Of a stretch of 64,000 nt of DNA, positions 8,425-16,316 are shown piece by piece. Source of the stretch: Terribacillus saccharophilus (GTDB lineage: Bacteria; Bacillota; Bacilli; Bacillales; Amphibacillaceae); the NCBI RefSeq assembly GCF_002272745.1, contig NZ_NPBD01000007.1:1-64000 (forward strand). Direction: 5' to 3'. The translations under genes were made by a program, and so were the position numbers. The notes below the pieces were generated by a model. The model did no database searches. It was not told where the DNA came from and worked only from the letters and a program-made list of their open reading frames with translations. Each line of letters begins with the position of its first letter. Position 1 is the first letter of the stretch.

Positions 8425-8438
8425 ACCGTCTGGACGGT
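8425..8438 (+). promoter_or_regulatory. TetR operator palindrome
   Basis: ACCGTCTGGACGGT, a perfect 6-2-6 inverted repeat ending 13 bp before the tetR start, next to its ribosome binding site. It would let the TetR protein repress itself and the two SMR genes. From 8170 to 8424 I see no gene. Confidence 0.7.
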
Positions 8439-8451
8439 TAGGAGAGATAAA

Positions 8452-8991
8452 ATGAAGACACAAGATAAAATCCTGGATGCAGCAGCTGTGCTTATCCTGG
8501 AAGAGGGCGTCAGTAACGTCACACTCGAGAAGATAGCTAAGCGTGCGGAAATCAGCAAAGGTGGCTTGCTGTATCATTACGGCACAAAGGAAGCATTGTT
8601 TCAGGAGTTGAATGTAGCTGCCCTCAGGGAATTTGATGAGGCAATTGTCCAATATCTAAATAAACAACCAAATGGAAGAGGCGCGTATGCAAGGGCATAT
8701 GCATTAGCAACAATAGAAGATATCCAAAAAGGCGGCACACATCGCAGCAGTGCACTTATTTCTATCTTCAGTGACCACCCAGAAATCATGGCAATTTGGA
8801 AAGAAGGCTATGCGAGATGGCAGGAGCAGTTTGACCAAGATGGGTTGGATTGGGAAGAAGCTGCCACCATTCGCTATGTTTGTGATGGCCTTTGGTTCAA
8901 TGAAATGGCTGGCACAACAAGCACATCTGCCATTGCTGCGGACTTATTGCACAATCTGCTAGCACGTATAGACAAGGGAGAGGGGGATTAA
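8452..8991 (+). CDS. TetR-family regulator of SMR efflux pair
   Basis: A 179-residue TetR protein. The N-terminal helix-turn-helix region runs TQDKILDAAAVLILEEGVSN...LEKIAKRAEISKGGLLYHYGTKEAL (residues 2-50), with the usual K-G-x-L-Y-H/Y-x-F/Y signature, followed by a helical ligand-binding domain. The C-terminal region SALISIFSDHPEIMAIWKEGYARWQEQF resembles the TetR_C_6-like domains of drug-responsive repressors. It is followed 1 nt later by the first SMR gene, and the operator lies just upstream. It probably senses a cationic or hydrophobic drug. Confidence 0.88.
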   Translation: MKTQDKILDAAAVLILEEGVSNVTLEKIAKRAEISKGGLLYHYGTKEALFQELNVAALREFDEAIVQYLNKQPNGRGAYARAYALATIEDIQKGGTHRSSALISIFSDHPEIMAIWKEGYARWQEQFDQDGLDWEEAATIRYVCDGLWFNEMAGTTSTSAIAADLLHNLLARIDKGEGD

Positions 8992-8992
8992 T

Positions 8993-9307
8993 ATGTCTTA
9001 TTTATTCTTGGCTGCATCCATCTTATTCGAAGTATTCAGCTCCACAATGCTGAAATTATCGGATGGATTTAAACGCCTGCTGCCAGTCATTGGAATTGTT
9101 CTGGGGTATGGCATCAGCTTTTACGCACTATCCATCACATTACAGTCCCTTCCGCTAGGAGTTGTCTATGCGACGTGGAGTGGTGTTGGGACCATTTTGA
9201 CTGTTGTGATCGGTATATTACTTTTCAAAGAGAGGGTCAATAAAAAGGGTGTTCTGGGCATCGCCATACTGCTTGTCGGGCTTGTATTGATGAATTTATC
9301 GAAGTGA
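8993..9307 (+). CDS. Small multidrug resistance protein, subunit A
   Basis: A 104-residue four-helix SMR transporter. Helix 1 has the essential proton/drug-coupling glutamate (ILFEVFSSTMLKLSDGF), the W-S-G motif YATWSGVGTILT is in helix 3, and helix 4 ends in LVGLVLMNL. It starts 1 nt after tetR with AGAGGGGG upstream. Together with the next gene it makes a heteromeric pair like EbrAB or YkkCD of B. subtilis, exporting cationic compounds or guanidinium-type substrates in exchange for protons. Confidence 0.88.
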   Translation: MSYLFLAASILFEVFSSTMLKLSDGFKRLLPVIGIVLGYGISFYALSITLQSLPLGVVYATWSGVGTILTVVIGILLFKERVNKKGVLGIAILLVGLVLMNLSK

Positions 9308-9320
9308 AGGTGGATGTAAT

Positions 9321-9671
9321 ATGAAAGCAGGTATATTTCTTGCACTAGCAATTGTACTGGAGACGATCGCTTCTTCTATGCTGAAAGTATCAGATGGTTT
9401 TTCTGTCTTACTTCCGTCGATAATCGTAGTGGTCGGATATCTAGGCGCATTCCTATTTTTATCTTTCACGCTGAAGTCCATGTCACTATCTACTGCTTAC
9501 GCGACTTGGTCTGGAGCTGGCACAGCTCTTACAGCAATGATTGGAATCACTGTATTTGGAGAATCGGCTTCCTGGATGAAGTTTATCGGCTTGGCATTGG
9601 TTATTGTCGGACTTGTGTTATTGAATACACAGCATAAAGAGGCAAAAGAAAAAGAGGCATCAGCTCAATAA
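9321..9671 (+). CDS. Small multidrug resistance protein, subunit B
   Basis: A 116-residue SMR protein, clearly paralogous to the preceding gene: glutamate in IVLETIASSMLKVSDGF and the shared YATWSGAGTALTAMIG motif. It has a longer charged C-terminal tail (HKEAKEKEASAQ), the usual asymmetry of paired SMR systems, where opposite topology is set by charge bias. It is 13 bp from subunit A with GAAGGTGG as ribosome binding site, and the operon ends at a strong terminator. Confidence 0.88.
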   Translation: MKAGIFLALAIVLETIASSMLKVSDGFSVLLPSIIVVVGYLGAFLFLSFTLKSMSLSTAYATWSGAGTALTAMIGITVFGESASWMKFIGLALVIVGLVLLNTQHKEAKEKEASAQ

Positions 9672-9674
9672 GAA

Positions 9675-9709
9675 AAGAGGTACTGCGCATGCAGTACCTC
9701 TTATTTTTT
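9675..9709. terminator. Terminator between the SMR operon and the siderophore permeases
   Basis: AAGAGGTACTGC/GCAGTACCTCTT stem with a 4 nt loop and ATTTTTT on the plus strand. The convergent permease stop overlaps it. Confidence 0.9.
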
Positions 9710-10705
9710 CAACAAAAGATAAAGAAAATAAGGAGCGCCTATGAAGGCGACAACGATGCCAGCAGGCAGTCCATCAACCGTGGTTATATTCCGCCCGATC
9801 GTATCTGCCAGAAGTAACAGCCAGCCGCCGATCAATGAGGCAACAGGGAGCACGTACTGATGTCTGGCACCTACAAGCGCTCGTGCGATATGAGGTGCCA
9901 TCAAACCAACAAAGCTGATTCCTCCAGCAACCGATACAGCCGCTGCAGCAATTGCTACTGCTGCGACCATAAGAATGATACGATCGCGATTCAGTTGAAC
10001 ACCGATACCAACTCCGACTTCTTCACTTAGAGCCAATACATTGAGCCGATTCGCCATATAAAGTGTAAGCGGCAGGATGATAAGAATCCACGGTAATAGT
10101 GCAAGGACGAATGGCCAGTCCGTACCCCAAATATTTCCCGCTAGCCACTTAGCGATAAAATCTACTTTCTCCCTGTCAGCGGAGGATATTAGGACAATCA
10201 TCATACCGGATAAAGCCATGGAAAAACCGACACCGACCAATACAAGACGTACCGGCTGGAGGCCGTGCTGTTTGCTGTAGGAGAAAAGATAAATCAGCAT
10301 GGCTGTCAAAAGTGCACTCACAAATCCAACAAGCGGCAGGACATATGCAAAGCTTCCTGCATCAATTGGCATGAATAAGAAAAACACTGCAATACCTAAT
10401 CCGGCACCGGAATTGATACCGATGATTCCGGGATCTGTCAGATCATTCCTCGTAATTCCTTGCAGAATTGTACCGGACAGGGCTAATGCCATTCCGGCAA
10501 GCAGTGTAACTGTAATACGAGGAAGCCGTATATCAAACAAAACGAATGATTCAGGGAAAGTTCCATTGCCAAATAGCGTTGGCAGTAAACGGTTATAAGA
10601 TAACGAGGCAGGTCCAAGCCCCATACCGATGATGATTGTAATAAGGATCAATGCAGTAAGAGAAATCAACAGGATAGCCTGTCTGCTTTTCTTTGCAGTT
10701 TTCAT
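9701..10705 (-). CDS. Siderophore ABC transporter permease (FecCD family)
   Basis: A 334-residue permease with about 10 membrane segments. FecCD landmarks: RLPRITVTLLAGMALALSGTILQ near residue 60, NDLTDPGIIGINSGAGLG, and the coupling-helix region VGLMAPHIARALVGARHQ, with a C-terminal ADTIGR. It overlaps the upstream permease by 4 nt (translational coupling), so the two form a heterodimer for ferric siderophore import. No ATPase gene is in the operon, as in the B. subtilis yfiYZ-yfhA system, which uses a shared ATPase. Regulated with its operon by Fur. Confidence 0.88.
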   Translation of the reverse strand: MKTAKKSRQAILLISLTALILITIIIGMGLGPASLSYNRLLPTLFGNGTFPESFVLFDIRLPRITVTLLAGMALALSGTILQGITRNDLTDPGIIGINSGAGLGIAVFFLFMPIDAGSFAYVLPLVGFVSALLTAMLIYLFSYSKQHGLQPVRLVLVGVGFSMALSGMMIVLISSADREKVDFIAKWLAGNIWGTDWPFVLALLPWILIILPLTLYMANRLNVLALSEEVGVGIGVQLNRDRIILMVAAVAIAAAAVSVAGGISFVGLMAPHIARALVGARHQYVLPVASLIGGWLLLLADTIGRNITTVDGLPAGIVVAFIGAPYFLYLLLKK

Positions 10706-11697
10706 GAGTATGCGCGACCTCCCCGATGGACGATGAATAAGAAGAATGGCAGACCAAGTGAAGCGACGATAGCTACAAGTGGTGTTTCATAAGGTGCATT
10801 GATCGTCCGCGCAGCCGTATCAGCGAGCAGCATGAAGGTTCCTCCGGCAAAGAACGACAACGGCAGTATATACCGATAATCCGTGCCAGCAAAAAAGCGG
10901 ACAATATGAGGAATCATTAAACCGATGAAGGTCATGTTTCCAACCAAAGCGACAGATGCTCCTGCCAGCAGAATAGTCACAAGGAATAATAATGCCTTGA
11001 TTGCAAAGGTCTTCTGACCAAGGCCCACAGCTACTTCATCACTTAAGCTGAGCAGCGTCAGCTGATGCGAAAGAAATAACGACAAGATGATTCCTGCCAG
11101 TATGATTGGAATAAAGAGCTTTAACTGCGTCCAGTTAACACCGACAAGTCCACCTGCTGTCCAAGCAGAAACCTGTTTAGACAGTTTAAAGCTTAAGCCA
11201 ATCGCTTCGGATACCGCATATAATAAGGCGGATACAGCAGCACCAGCCAGGACGACTTTGATTGGGGAAAGACCGCCAAGACGAAGTGATCCAATCCCGA
11301 ATACAAGACCGGCGCCAACAGCAGCACCGATAAAGCAGGCAATTATAATAACAATGTAATTTGCTTGGGGGATGAACGCTATAGCAGCTGCCAGCGCTGC
11401 ATTCGCTCCAGCGGTCAAACCGAGCAGGCCCGGATCTGCGAGCGGATTACGTGTCATACCCTGCATAATGGCACCCGCCACAGCTAAAGCTGCTCCAACA
11501 AAAAAGGCTCCAACTTCGCGCGGCAGCCGGTTTTCACGGATGATCAGAATATCATCATTTGTTTGATTACTGAATAGTGCGTTCCAGATATCACGTAAGG
11601 AAATATCGGCAGCACCCAGAGACAAAGCCACAGCAAATGCTGCGATAGATAATAGGATTCCAATAACAAGTTTCAAAGCAAATGGTATGTTCTTCAT
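10702..11697 (-). CDS. Siderophore ABC transporter permease (FecCD family)
   Basis: A 331-residue partner permease. Motifs: NRLPREVGAFFVGAALAVAGAIMQGMTRNPLADPGLLGL near residue 55, and the coupling helix GLMIPHIVRFFAGTDYR. About 10 hydrophobic helices. It lies 42 bp downstream of the binding-protein gene and overlaps the next permease. The order binding protein-permease-permease matches hydroxamate/carboxylate siderophore importers such as YfiY-YfiZ-YfhA. The substrate is inferred only to the level of ferric siderophore. Confidence 0.88.
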   Translation of the reverse strand: MKNIPFALKLVIGILLSIAAFAVALSLGAADISLRDIWNALFSNQTNDDILIIRENRLPREVGAFFVGAALAVAGAIMQGMTRNPLADPGLLGLTAGANAALAAAIAFIPQANYIVIIIACFIGAAVGAGLVFGIGSLRLGGLSPIKVVLAGAAVSALLYAVSEAIGLSFKLSKQVSAWTAGGLVGVNWTQLKLFIPIILAGIILSLFLSHQLTLLSLSDEVAVGLGQKTFAIKALLFLVTILLAGASVALVGNMTFIGLMIPHIVRFFAGTDYRYILPLSFFAGGTFMLLADTAARTINAPYETPLVAIVASLGLPFFLFIVHRGGRAYS

Positions 11698-11739
11698 CGG
11701 CCAGCCATCTTTCTATGTAAGGATAAGGGAAAGAGCTTC

Positions 11740-12663
11740 CTATTTTCCTAGGAAGCTCTCTTTGATAAATTCTAACTGATAATCCAGTGTATTGGAATCG
11801 TTAAAGTAGAAGGCATTTCCATCAACTTCATATACCTGATTGTTTTTTGCGGCAGTCGTATTCTGGAAGGACTCGGAATCTTCGACAGATGTATCTGCAT
11901 CATCGAATTTGCTGAAAATGACATAGTCACCCATATACTCAGGCAATACTTCTGTCGATAATGCGAAGTAACCTGCCTCCAGTGCATCCTCTTTCACTTT
12001 CTCCGGCATATTCAAGCCCATTGCCTGGTACAGCACTTCTGTTCCGCGTCCCCAGTTATCGCCGTACACGTACAGCTGTTTATCGAAGTTCTCGACAACG
12101 GATACTGTTGCGTCAGCTCCGATTTTATCCTTAATCTGTTCACCAGTTTCTGTTGCACGTTTTGTAAAATCATCAGCCCAGGCTTGCGCTTCATCCTCTT
12201 TATTGACAAGCTTACCGATCTCAACATGCTGATCAAGATAGTTCAATTTACCATAAGTGAACGTAACAGTAGGTGCAATTTCTTTCAGCTTTTCTAGGTT
12301 TTTCAAACCGGTAAGGCCTATAATCAAGTCCGGTTTGAGCTCAATGATCTTCTCAAGATCATCTTCGGTTACTTCCTCTGCATCCTTCAAAGCATCCTTA
12401 AAGCGTGGATTCTGCATGGACCAGGCATCTGCTCCGACAATCTGAACATCCAAATCGATTAAATCGCCCACATAAGAGGAAAGAACTATAACTCGCTGTG
12501 GATTAGCGGGCACCTCAACTGAGCCATCTTCGGATTCGTATGTATGGGTTTCGTTCTCATTTCCGGATGAAGACGCTTTCTCTTCGGAACCAGATGAATT
12601 ATTGCTGCCACAAGCAGCTAATACAAGCACTAAAATAAATAATAACGGGAATAGCTTTTTCAT
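11740..12663 (-). CDS. Ferric siderophore-binding lipoprotein
   Basis: A 307-residue substrate-binding protein. The signal peptide ends in lipobox VLAACG, then a Ser/Asn/Glu-rich tether and a periplasmic-binding fold of the TroA/FhuD type (HTYESEDGSVEVPANPQRVIVLSS, KPDLIIGLTG). It captures ferric siderophore outside the membrane for the two downstream permeases. ATG 12663 is chosen, with AGGAG 11 nt upstream; GTG 12675 lies too close to that site. A Fur box is 71 bp upstream. Confidence 0.87.
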   Translation of the reverse strand: MKKLFPLLFILVLVLAACGSNNSSGSEEKASSSGNENETHTYESEDGSVEVPANPQRVIVLSSYVGDLIDLDVQIVGADAWSMQNPRFKDALKDAEEVTEDDLEKIIELKPDLIIGLTGLKNLEKLKEIAPTVTFTYGKLNYLDQHVEIGKLVNKEDEAQAWADDFTKRATETGEQIKDKIGADATVSVVENFDKQLYVYGDNWGRGTEVLYQAMGLNMPEKVKEDALEAGYFALSTEVLPEYMGDYVIFSKFDDADTSVEDSESFQNTTAAKNNQVYEVDGNAFYFNDSNTLDYQLEFIKESFLGK

Positions 12664-12733
12664 TATGTATGTCACTCCTCATGTTATAGGGGGGAGTGCC
12701 CTGTTAGGGGGACAGGGCACCAGGGTTATACGA

Positions 12734-12748
12734 TGAGAATGATTATCA
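12734..12748 (-). promoter_or_regulatory. Fur box for the siderophore importer
   Basis: TGAGAATGATTATCA, one mismatch from the 7-1-7 Fur consensus TGATAATNATTATCA, 71 bp before the binding-protein start. Confidence 0.85.
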
Positions 12749-12827
12749 ATCTCGCTTGATTCCATCATAAAGGCAGAAAATTTGTATGTCAACATTGATT
12801 TTGAGAATTTTTTCCGGTATATTTGAA

Positions 12828-12842
12828 TGAGAATGATTATCA
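12828..12842 (+). promoter_or_regulatory. Fur box for the ferredoxin/flavodoxin reductase gene
   Basis: A second, identical TGAGAATGATTATCA, 26 bp before the GTG start of the reductase. Two Fur boxes therefore face the two divergent units. Confidence 0.85.
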
Positions 12843-12867
12843 CTATCGGATTAAAGGAGGAGTCAGT

Positions 12868-13914
12868 GTGCAGGAAGAATTGCTCTATGATGTTACGATC
12901 ATTGGTGGAGGTCCAGCGGGATTATATTCTGCTTTCTATAGTGGGTTACGGCAAATGAAGACGAAAATCATCGAGTTTCAGCCTTATTTGGGCGGTAAGC
13001 TCCATGTTTATCCGGAAAAGATGATTTGGGACGTGGGCGGATTACCACCGCTTCCGGCGGGCAAGCTGATTGACCAGCTGACAGAGCAGGCGCTTACCTT
13101 CGATCCGGAAGTGGTATTGAACGAGAAAGTAACAAGTATCAAGCGGAACGATGATGGTATTTTTGAACTTCACGCTGCAAGTGGTACAGTCCACTATTCG
13201 AAGACAATCATTGTAGCAGTCGGCGGGGGAATACTTAATCCGCAAAAACTGTCTATCGAAGGTTGTGAAAGGTTTGAGGTAGCGAATCTTAACTATACAG
13301 TGAAAGACATGCAGCGTTTCAAGGATAAGACTGTCATTATCTCTGGTGGCGGTAACTCTGCTGTCGATTGGGCAAATGAGTTGGAGCCTATCGCGAAACA
13401 GGTATACGTTACATATCGCAATGAGGCGCTGAAAGGTCATGAAGCATCAGTAGAGCGATTGCAGTGCAGCGGTGCCAAGTGTTTCCTTTGTACATCAATT
13501 ACGAAACTCGTGGCATGTCCGAACCAGCAACATATTGAACGTGTGGAACTGACGAATCACGATACCAACGAGACTACTTTCTTGCCAATTGATGAGGTAA
13601 TTGTGAATCATGGCTATGAACGGGATATGGATCTGATTCAAAACAGCGAAGTGGATATTGAGCTTTTGGATAATTACTATATCGCTGGAACATCAAGCGG
13701 GGAGTCCTCTGTACCTGGTCTGTTTGCTGCAGGAGATATTCTGAAGCATGATGGCAAGGTCACCTTGATTGCCGGCTGTTTCCAGGATGCAGCGAATGCT
13801 GTCAATAAAGCGAAACAGTTTATCGAGCCCGCTGCAGACAGCTGGGGTATGGTTTCTTCTCATAACGTATTGTTCAAGCAGCGTAATAAAGAGCTTACAC
13901 AGAAATTGGTATAA
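12868..13914 (+). CDS. Ferredoxin/flavodoxin-NADP+ reductase, type 2 (YcgT/YumC-like)
   Basis: A 348-residue thioredoxin-reductase-like flavoprotein. N-terminal FAD motif TIIGGGPAGLYSAFYSG, second nucleotide motif VIISGGGNSAVDWA for NADPH, and C-terminal FAD segment GLFAAGDI. No CxxC redox disulfide, as expected for this family. The GTG at 12868 follows AAAGGAGG; the ATG at 12823 overlaps the Fur box and has no ribosome binding site. The direct Fur box and divergent siderophore importer suggest it supplies electrons for iron release from siderophores or for flavodoxin under iron limitation, like Fur-controlled YcgT in B. subtilis. Confidence 0.87.
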   Translation: MQEELLYDVTIIGGGPAGLYSAFYSGLRQMKTKIIEFQPYLGGKLHVYPEKMIWDVGGLPPLPAGKLIDQLTEQALTFDPEVVLNEKVTSIKRNDDGIFELHAASGTVHYSKTIIVAVGGGILNPQKLSIEGCERFEVANLNYTVKDMQRFKDKTVIISGGGNSAVDWANELEPIAKQVYVTYRNEALKGHEASVERLQCSGAKCFLCTSITKLVACPNQQHIERVELTNHDTNETTFLPIDEVIVNHGYERDMDLIQNSEVDIELLDNYYIAGTSSGESSVPGLFAAGDILKHDGKVTLIAGCFQDAANAVNKAKQFIEPAADSWGMVSSHNVLFKQRNKELTQKLV

Positions 13915-13937
13915 GAGCGCATATTGCGCTCTTTTTT
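13913..13937 (+). terminator. Terminator after the reductase gene
   Basis: AAGAGCGC/GCGCTCTT hairpin followed by T6. Confidence 0.85.
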
Positions 13938-14139
13938 CTTTTTCTACAGAAAAGAAAATTGAGCATTTGGACGAACAGAAGCGACACAGACTATTGGCAG
14001 ATATTTTAAAGTAAAACGCTTAGTATAACAGAATCAGAACCGAATCCATATTTATGAAGAAAGTACCTTTATTTTACATAAGATTACAATATCTGCTTAT
14101 TTCTTGATACCAGGTGGTATAGCTTAGCGAGGTGATGAG

Positions 14140-14889
14140 ATGAGTAAAAAAATTCTGATTGCGCCATTTGCTGCATTAATCCTATTCCTGTGTGGCTGTG
14201 GGACGAGCGCAACCGACGATACTACAAGCGACGAAAAAGCTAAGAGCGAAGCAACGGAAACGGCGTCTGATAATGAGAATGAAGGATCATCGGACTCAGA
14301 TACATCTACTAGTAAAGACGAAAAAGCAGCAAAACCAGATGATTTTTTTGCATCAGAAGAGGACAGTGAAGAAATGCCTGAAAGTGATTCTCCTGTTCAA
14401 GAGGAAGGAACAGATGCATTGGAAGCTGACACATTAGAAGCAGGAACCTCATCTGCTGAACCAGTAGATGGAAAAGTAACATTTGAAGGGATTTCATTTG
14501 AACTGCCGTCTGATTATATTTCTCTAGGTAAGATGGAAGAAATGGGCATACCGATGGTTGGTTATCAATATGGATCAACAACAATCAGTGTCGTAGCAGA
14601 GGACATTTCTACATTCCCAGATCTTACACTGGAAACGTATATTGCACTAGCAAAACAGCAAACCGGCTATGAGTATACTAGCGATGAAACATACGAGATT
14701 AATAGCTTGGAAACGAATGAACTTATCAGTATGATGGACGGCTTCACGTTACAGCAGAATACTATCATTCATGATGGAACAGCATATATTTTCTCTTTCA
14801 ATACAATGGATGAGACATATGAACAAGATAAGGAAGTCTTCAAAGCAATATTGGAATCAGTTTCATTTGAGAGTGAAAGTAATATCTAA
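14140..14889 (+). CDS. Lipoprotein of unknown function
   Basis: A 249-residue predicted lipoprotein. Lipobox LFLCGCG (the last Cys is the likely anchor), then about 85 residues of low-complexity Asp/Glu/Ser/Thr/Lys linker, then a globular domain of about 145 residues starting KVTFEGISFELPSDYISLGKM, which contains an Ile/Ser strand pattern and ends YEQDKEVFKAILESVSFESES. The C-terminal part looks like PsbP/LpqN-type small beta-alpha domains, but I cannot name the family. GCGAGGTGATGAG precedes the start. It is a single gene between two terminators. Confidence 0.75.
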   Translation: MSKKILIAPFAALILFLCGCGTSATDDTTSDEKAKSEATETASDNENEGSSDSDTSTSKDEKAAKPDDFFASEEDSEEMPESDSPVQEEGTDALEADTLEAGTSSAEPVDGKVTFEGISFELPSDYISLGKMEEMGIPMVGYQYGSTTISVVAEDISTFPDLTLETYIALAKQQTGYEYTSDETYEINSLETNELISMMDGFTLQQNTIIHDGTAYIFSFNTMDETYEQDKEVFKAILESVSFESESNI

Positions 14890-14922
14890 AAAAGAAGCCG
14901 CCGGAGCGCAGCTTCTTTTTTT
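14887..14922 (+). terminator. Terminator after the lipoprotein
   Basis: GAAGC/GCTTC stem extended by A/T pairs, with T7. Convergent with the dehydrogenase stop at 14929. Confidence 0.8.
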
Positions 14923-14928
14923 CAGATA

Positions 14929-15987
14929 TTATAGCTTGTGTACTCTTTCCACAATTGCTGCCGTGACATCCGCCGTACCGTACGTCCCGCCCAGATCAGG
15001 AGTCAGAATCCCAGCTGCTGTCACATCTTCAATGATATCCAGCAGTTTAACTCCGAGCTCTTCCTCGCCAAAATGATCGAGCATTAGCTTCGCGGTCCAT
15101 ATTTGTCCGATTGGATTGGCGATGCCTTTACCGACGATGTCCGGAGCAGAACCATGGACGGGCTCGAACATGGAAGGATACTTACCATTTACATTGATAT
15201 TGGCAGCAGGGGCAATACCGATACTTCCCATAATTGCGGCGCCGATATCGGTAAGAACATCACCAAATAGATTGCTTGCGACAATAACATCGAAGCGCTG
15301 CGGCTGCGTGACGAAGAAAGCGGCAAGGGCGTCGATGTGCTGACTATCTGTTCCGATATCCGGATAATCACTTTTCACAGATTGAAAGACTTCATCCCAA
15401 AACGGCATAGAATGGACAATTCCATTTGATTTTGTTGCGCTTGTTACATGCTTTCGGCGCTTTGCCGCTAGTTCAAAAGCATAGCGCATCGCTCGTTCTG
15501 TGCCGCGTCTCGAGAATATCGCATTCTGAATCGCTACTTCGTCTTCACCTCGGAAAATCCGGCCGCCGACTTCGCTGTATTCTCCTTCACTATTCTCCCG
15601 TACGACTAATAAATCGAAGTCCTTCGGGTTAGTAAGTGGTGAGGTAATGCCCTTTAATAGCTTGGCAGGTCGGATATTGATAACCTGCTCGAATTCACGC
15701 CGTATTTTGATAAGCATTCCCCACAAGGAAATATGATCTGGTACGAGCTTTTGATTCCCGACAGCACCGAGGAAGATGGCATCTGCATCCTGCAGTCTGT
15801 CCAATGCATCATCCGGCATCATCTGGTCATGCTCCAAGTAATATTCACAGCTCCATGGATATTCAGTGAAATCAAACCGCAATCCGCCATGCACCTCGGA
15901 AATCGCTTTCAAAACTGTCTGCGCTGCTGGGACTACTTCTTTACCTACACCATCTCCTGGTAAGTTTGCAATCTTTAATTTCTTCAT
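14929..15987 (-). CDS. Tartrate/D-malate dehydrogenase (isopropylmalate dehydrogenase family)
   Basis: A 352-residue beta-decarboxylating dehydrogenase. Landmarks: LPGDGVGKEVVPAA (N-terminal), LLVVRENSEGEYSEVGGR (substrate loop of the TtuC/YcsA/DmlA branch rather than LeuB), KSNG (catalytic Lys), and SNLFGDVLTDIGAA with the metal aspartates. It oxidises tartrate or D-malate with NAD+ to an oxo-acid and CO2. The ATG at 15987 follows AAGGAGGAG; longer in-frame ATGs lack a ribosome binding site. Single-gene unit, divergent from the CorC-type gene. Confidence 0.85.
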   Translation of the reverse strand: MKKLKIANLPGDGVGKEVVPAAQTVLKAISEVHGGLRFDFTEYPWSCEYYLEHDQMMPDDALDRLQDADAIFLGAVGNQKLVPDHISLWGMLIKIRREFEQVINIRPAKLLKGITSPLTNPKDFDLLVVRENSEGEYSEVGGRIFRGEDEVAIQNAIFSRRGTERAMRYAFELAAKRRKHVTSATKSNGIVHSMPFWDEVFQSVKSDYPDIGTDSQHIDALAAFFVTQPQRFDVIVASNLFGDVLTDIGAAIMGSIGIAPAANINVNGKYPSMFEPVHGSAPDIVGKGIANPIGQIWTAKLMLDHFGEEELGVKLLDIIEDVTAAGILTPDLGGTYGTADVTAAIVERVHKL

Positions 15988-16093
15988 ACGTCTCCTCCTT
16001 GTTTGGCTTCTATAATCGTTCCCATGTATGTTAGCGGTTACTATTATTCTACCTGAGTGAACTAAAATTCGAAAATAATTCACGGTGATTTAT

Positions 16094-16122
16094 TTGAAAA
16101 TCCAGCATATATACCTTATAAT
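16094..16122 (+). promoter_or_regulatory. Sigma-A promoter ahead of the corC-type gene
   Basis: TTGAAA, 17 nt, TATAAT. The expected start near 16129 gives a leader of about 190 nt which meets a terminator within its first 60 nt. Confidence 0.7.
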
Positions 16123-16152
16123 CCTGATAAGTTAGTATACATGAGCGGAGAG

Positions 16153-16190
16153 AAAAGCCTCCATCCCGGTAACGAGATGGAGGCTTTTTT
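16153..16190 (+). terminator. Leader terminator/attenuator upstream of the corC-type gene
   Basis: AAAAGCCTCCAT/ATGGAGGCTTTT stem, about 12 nt loop, T7. The nearest upstream plus-strand gene ended at 14889 with its own terminator, so this hairpin can only serve the promoter at 16094. A 19-codon reading frame (16141-16200) runs through it, without a visible ribosome binding site. Confidence 0.75.
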
Positions 16191-16316
16191 TCAAAACTGA
16201 AAGGAGGCGATTCCCTTGGGAAGGTGAAGGTATTGAACATATTAACGCAGCGAAAGAAGACACCAATATAGAAATACAACATCATACGGAGGTGAACCCC
16301 TGTAAAGGGGGAAAAT

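Noticed and set aside
16141-16200. A 19-codon leader peptide before the corC-type gene
   Set aside because: No ribosome binding site; the frame may be open by chance across the terminator. Kept only as a remark.
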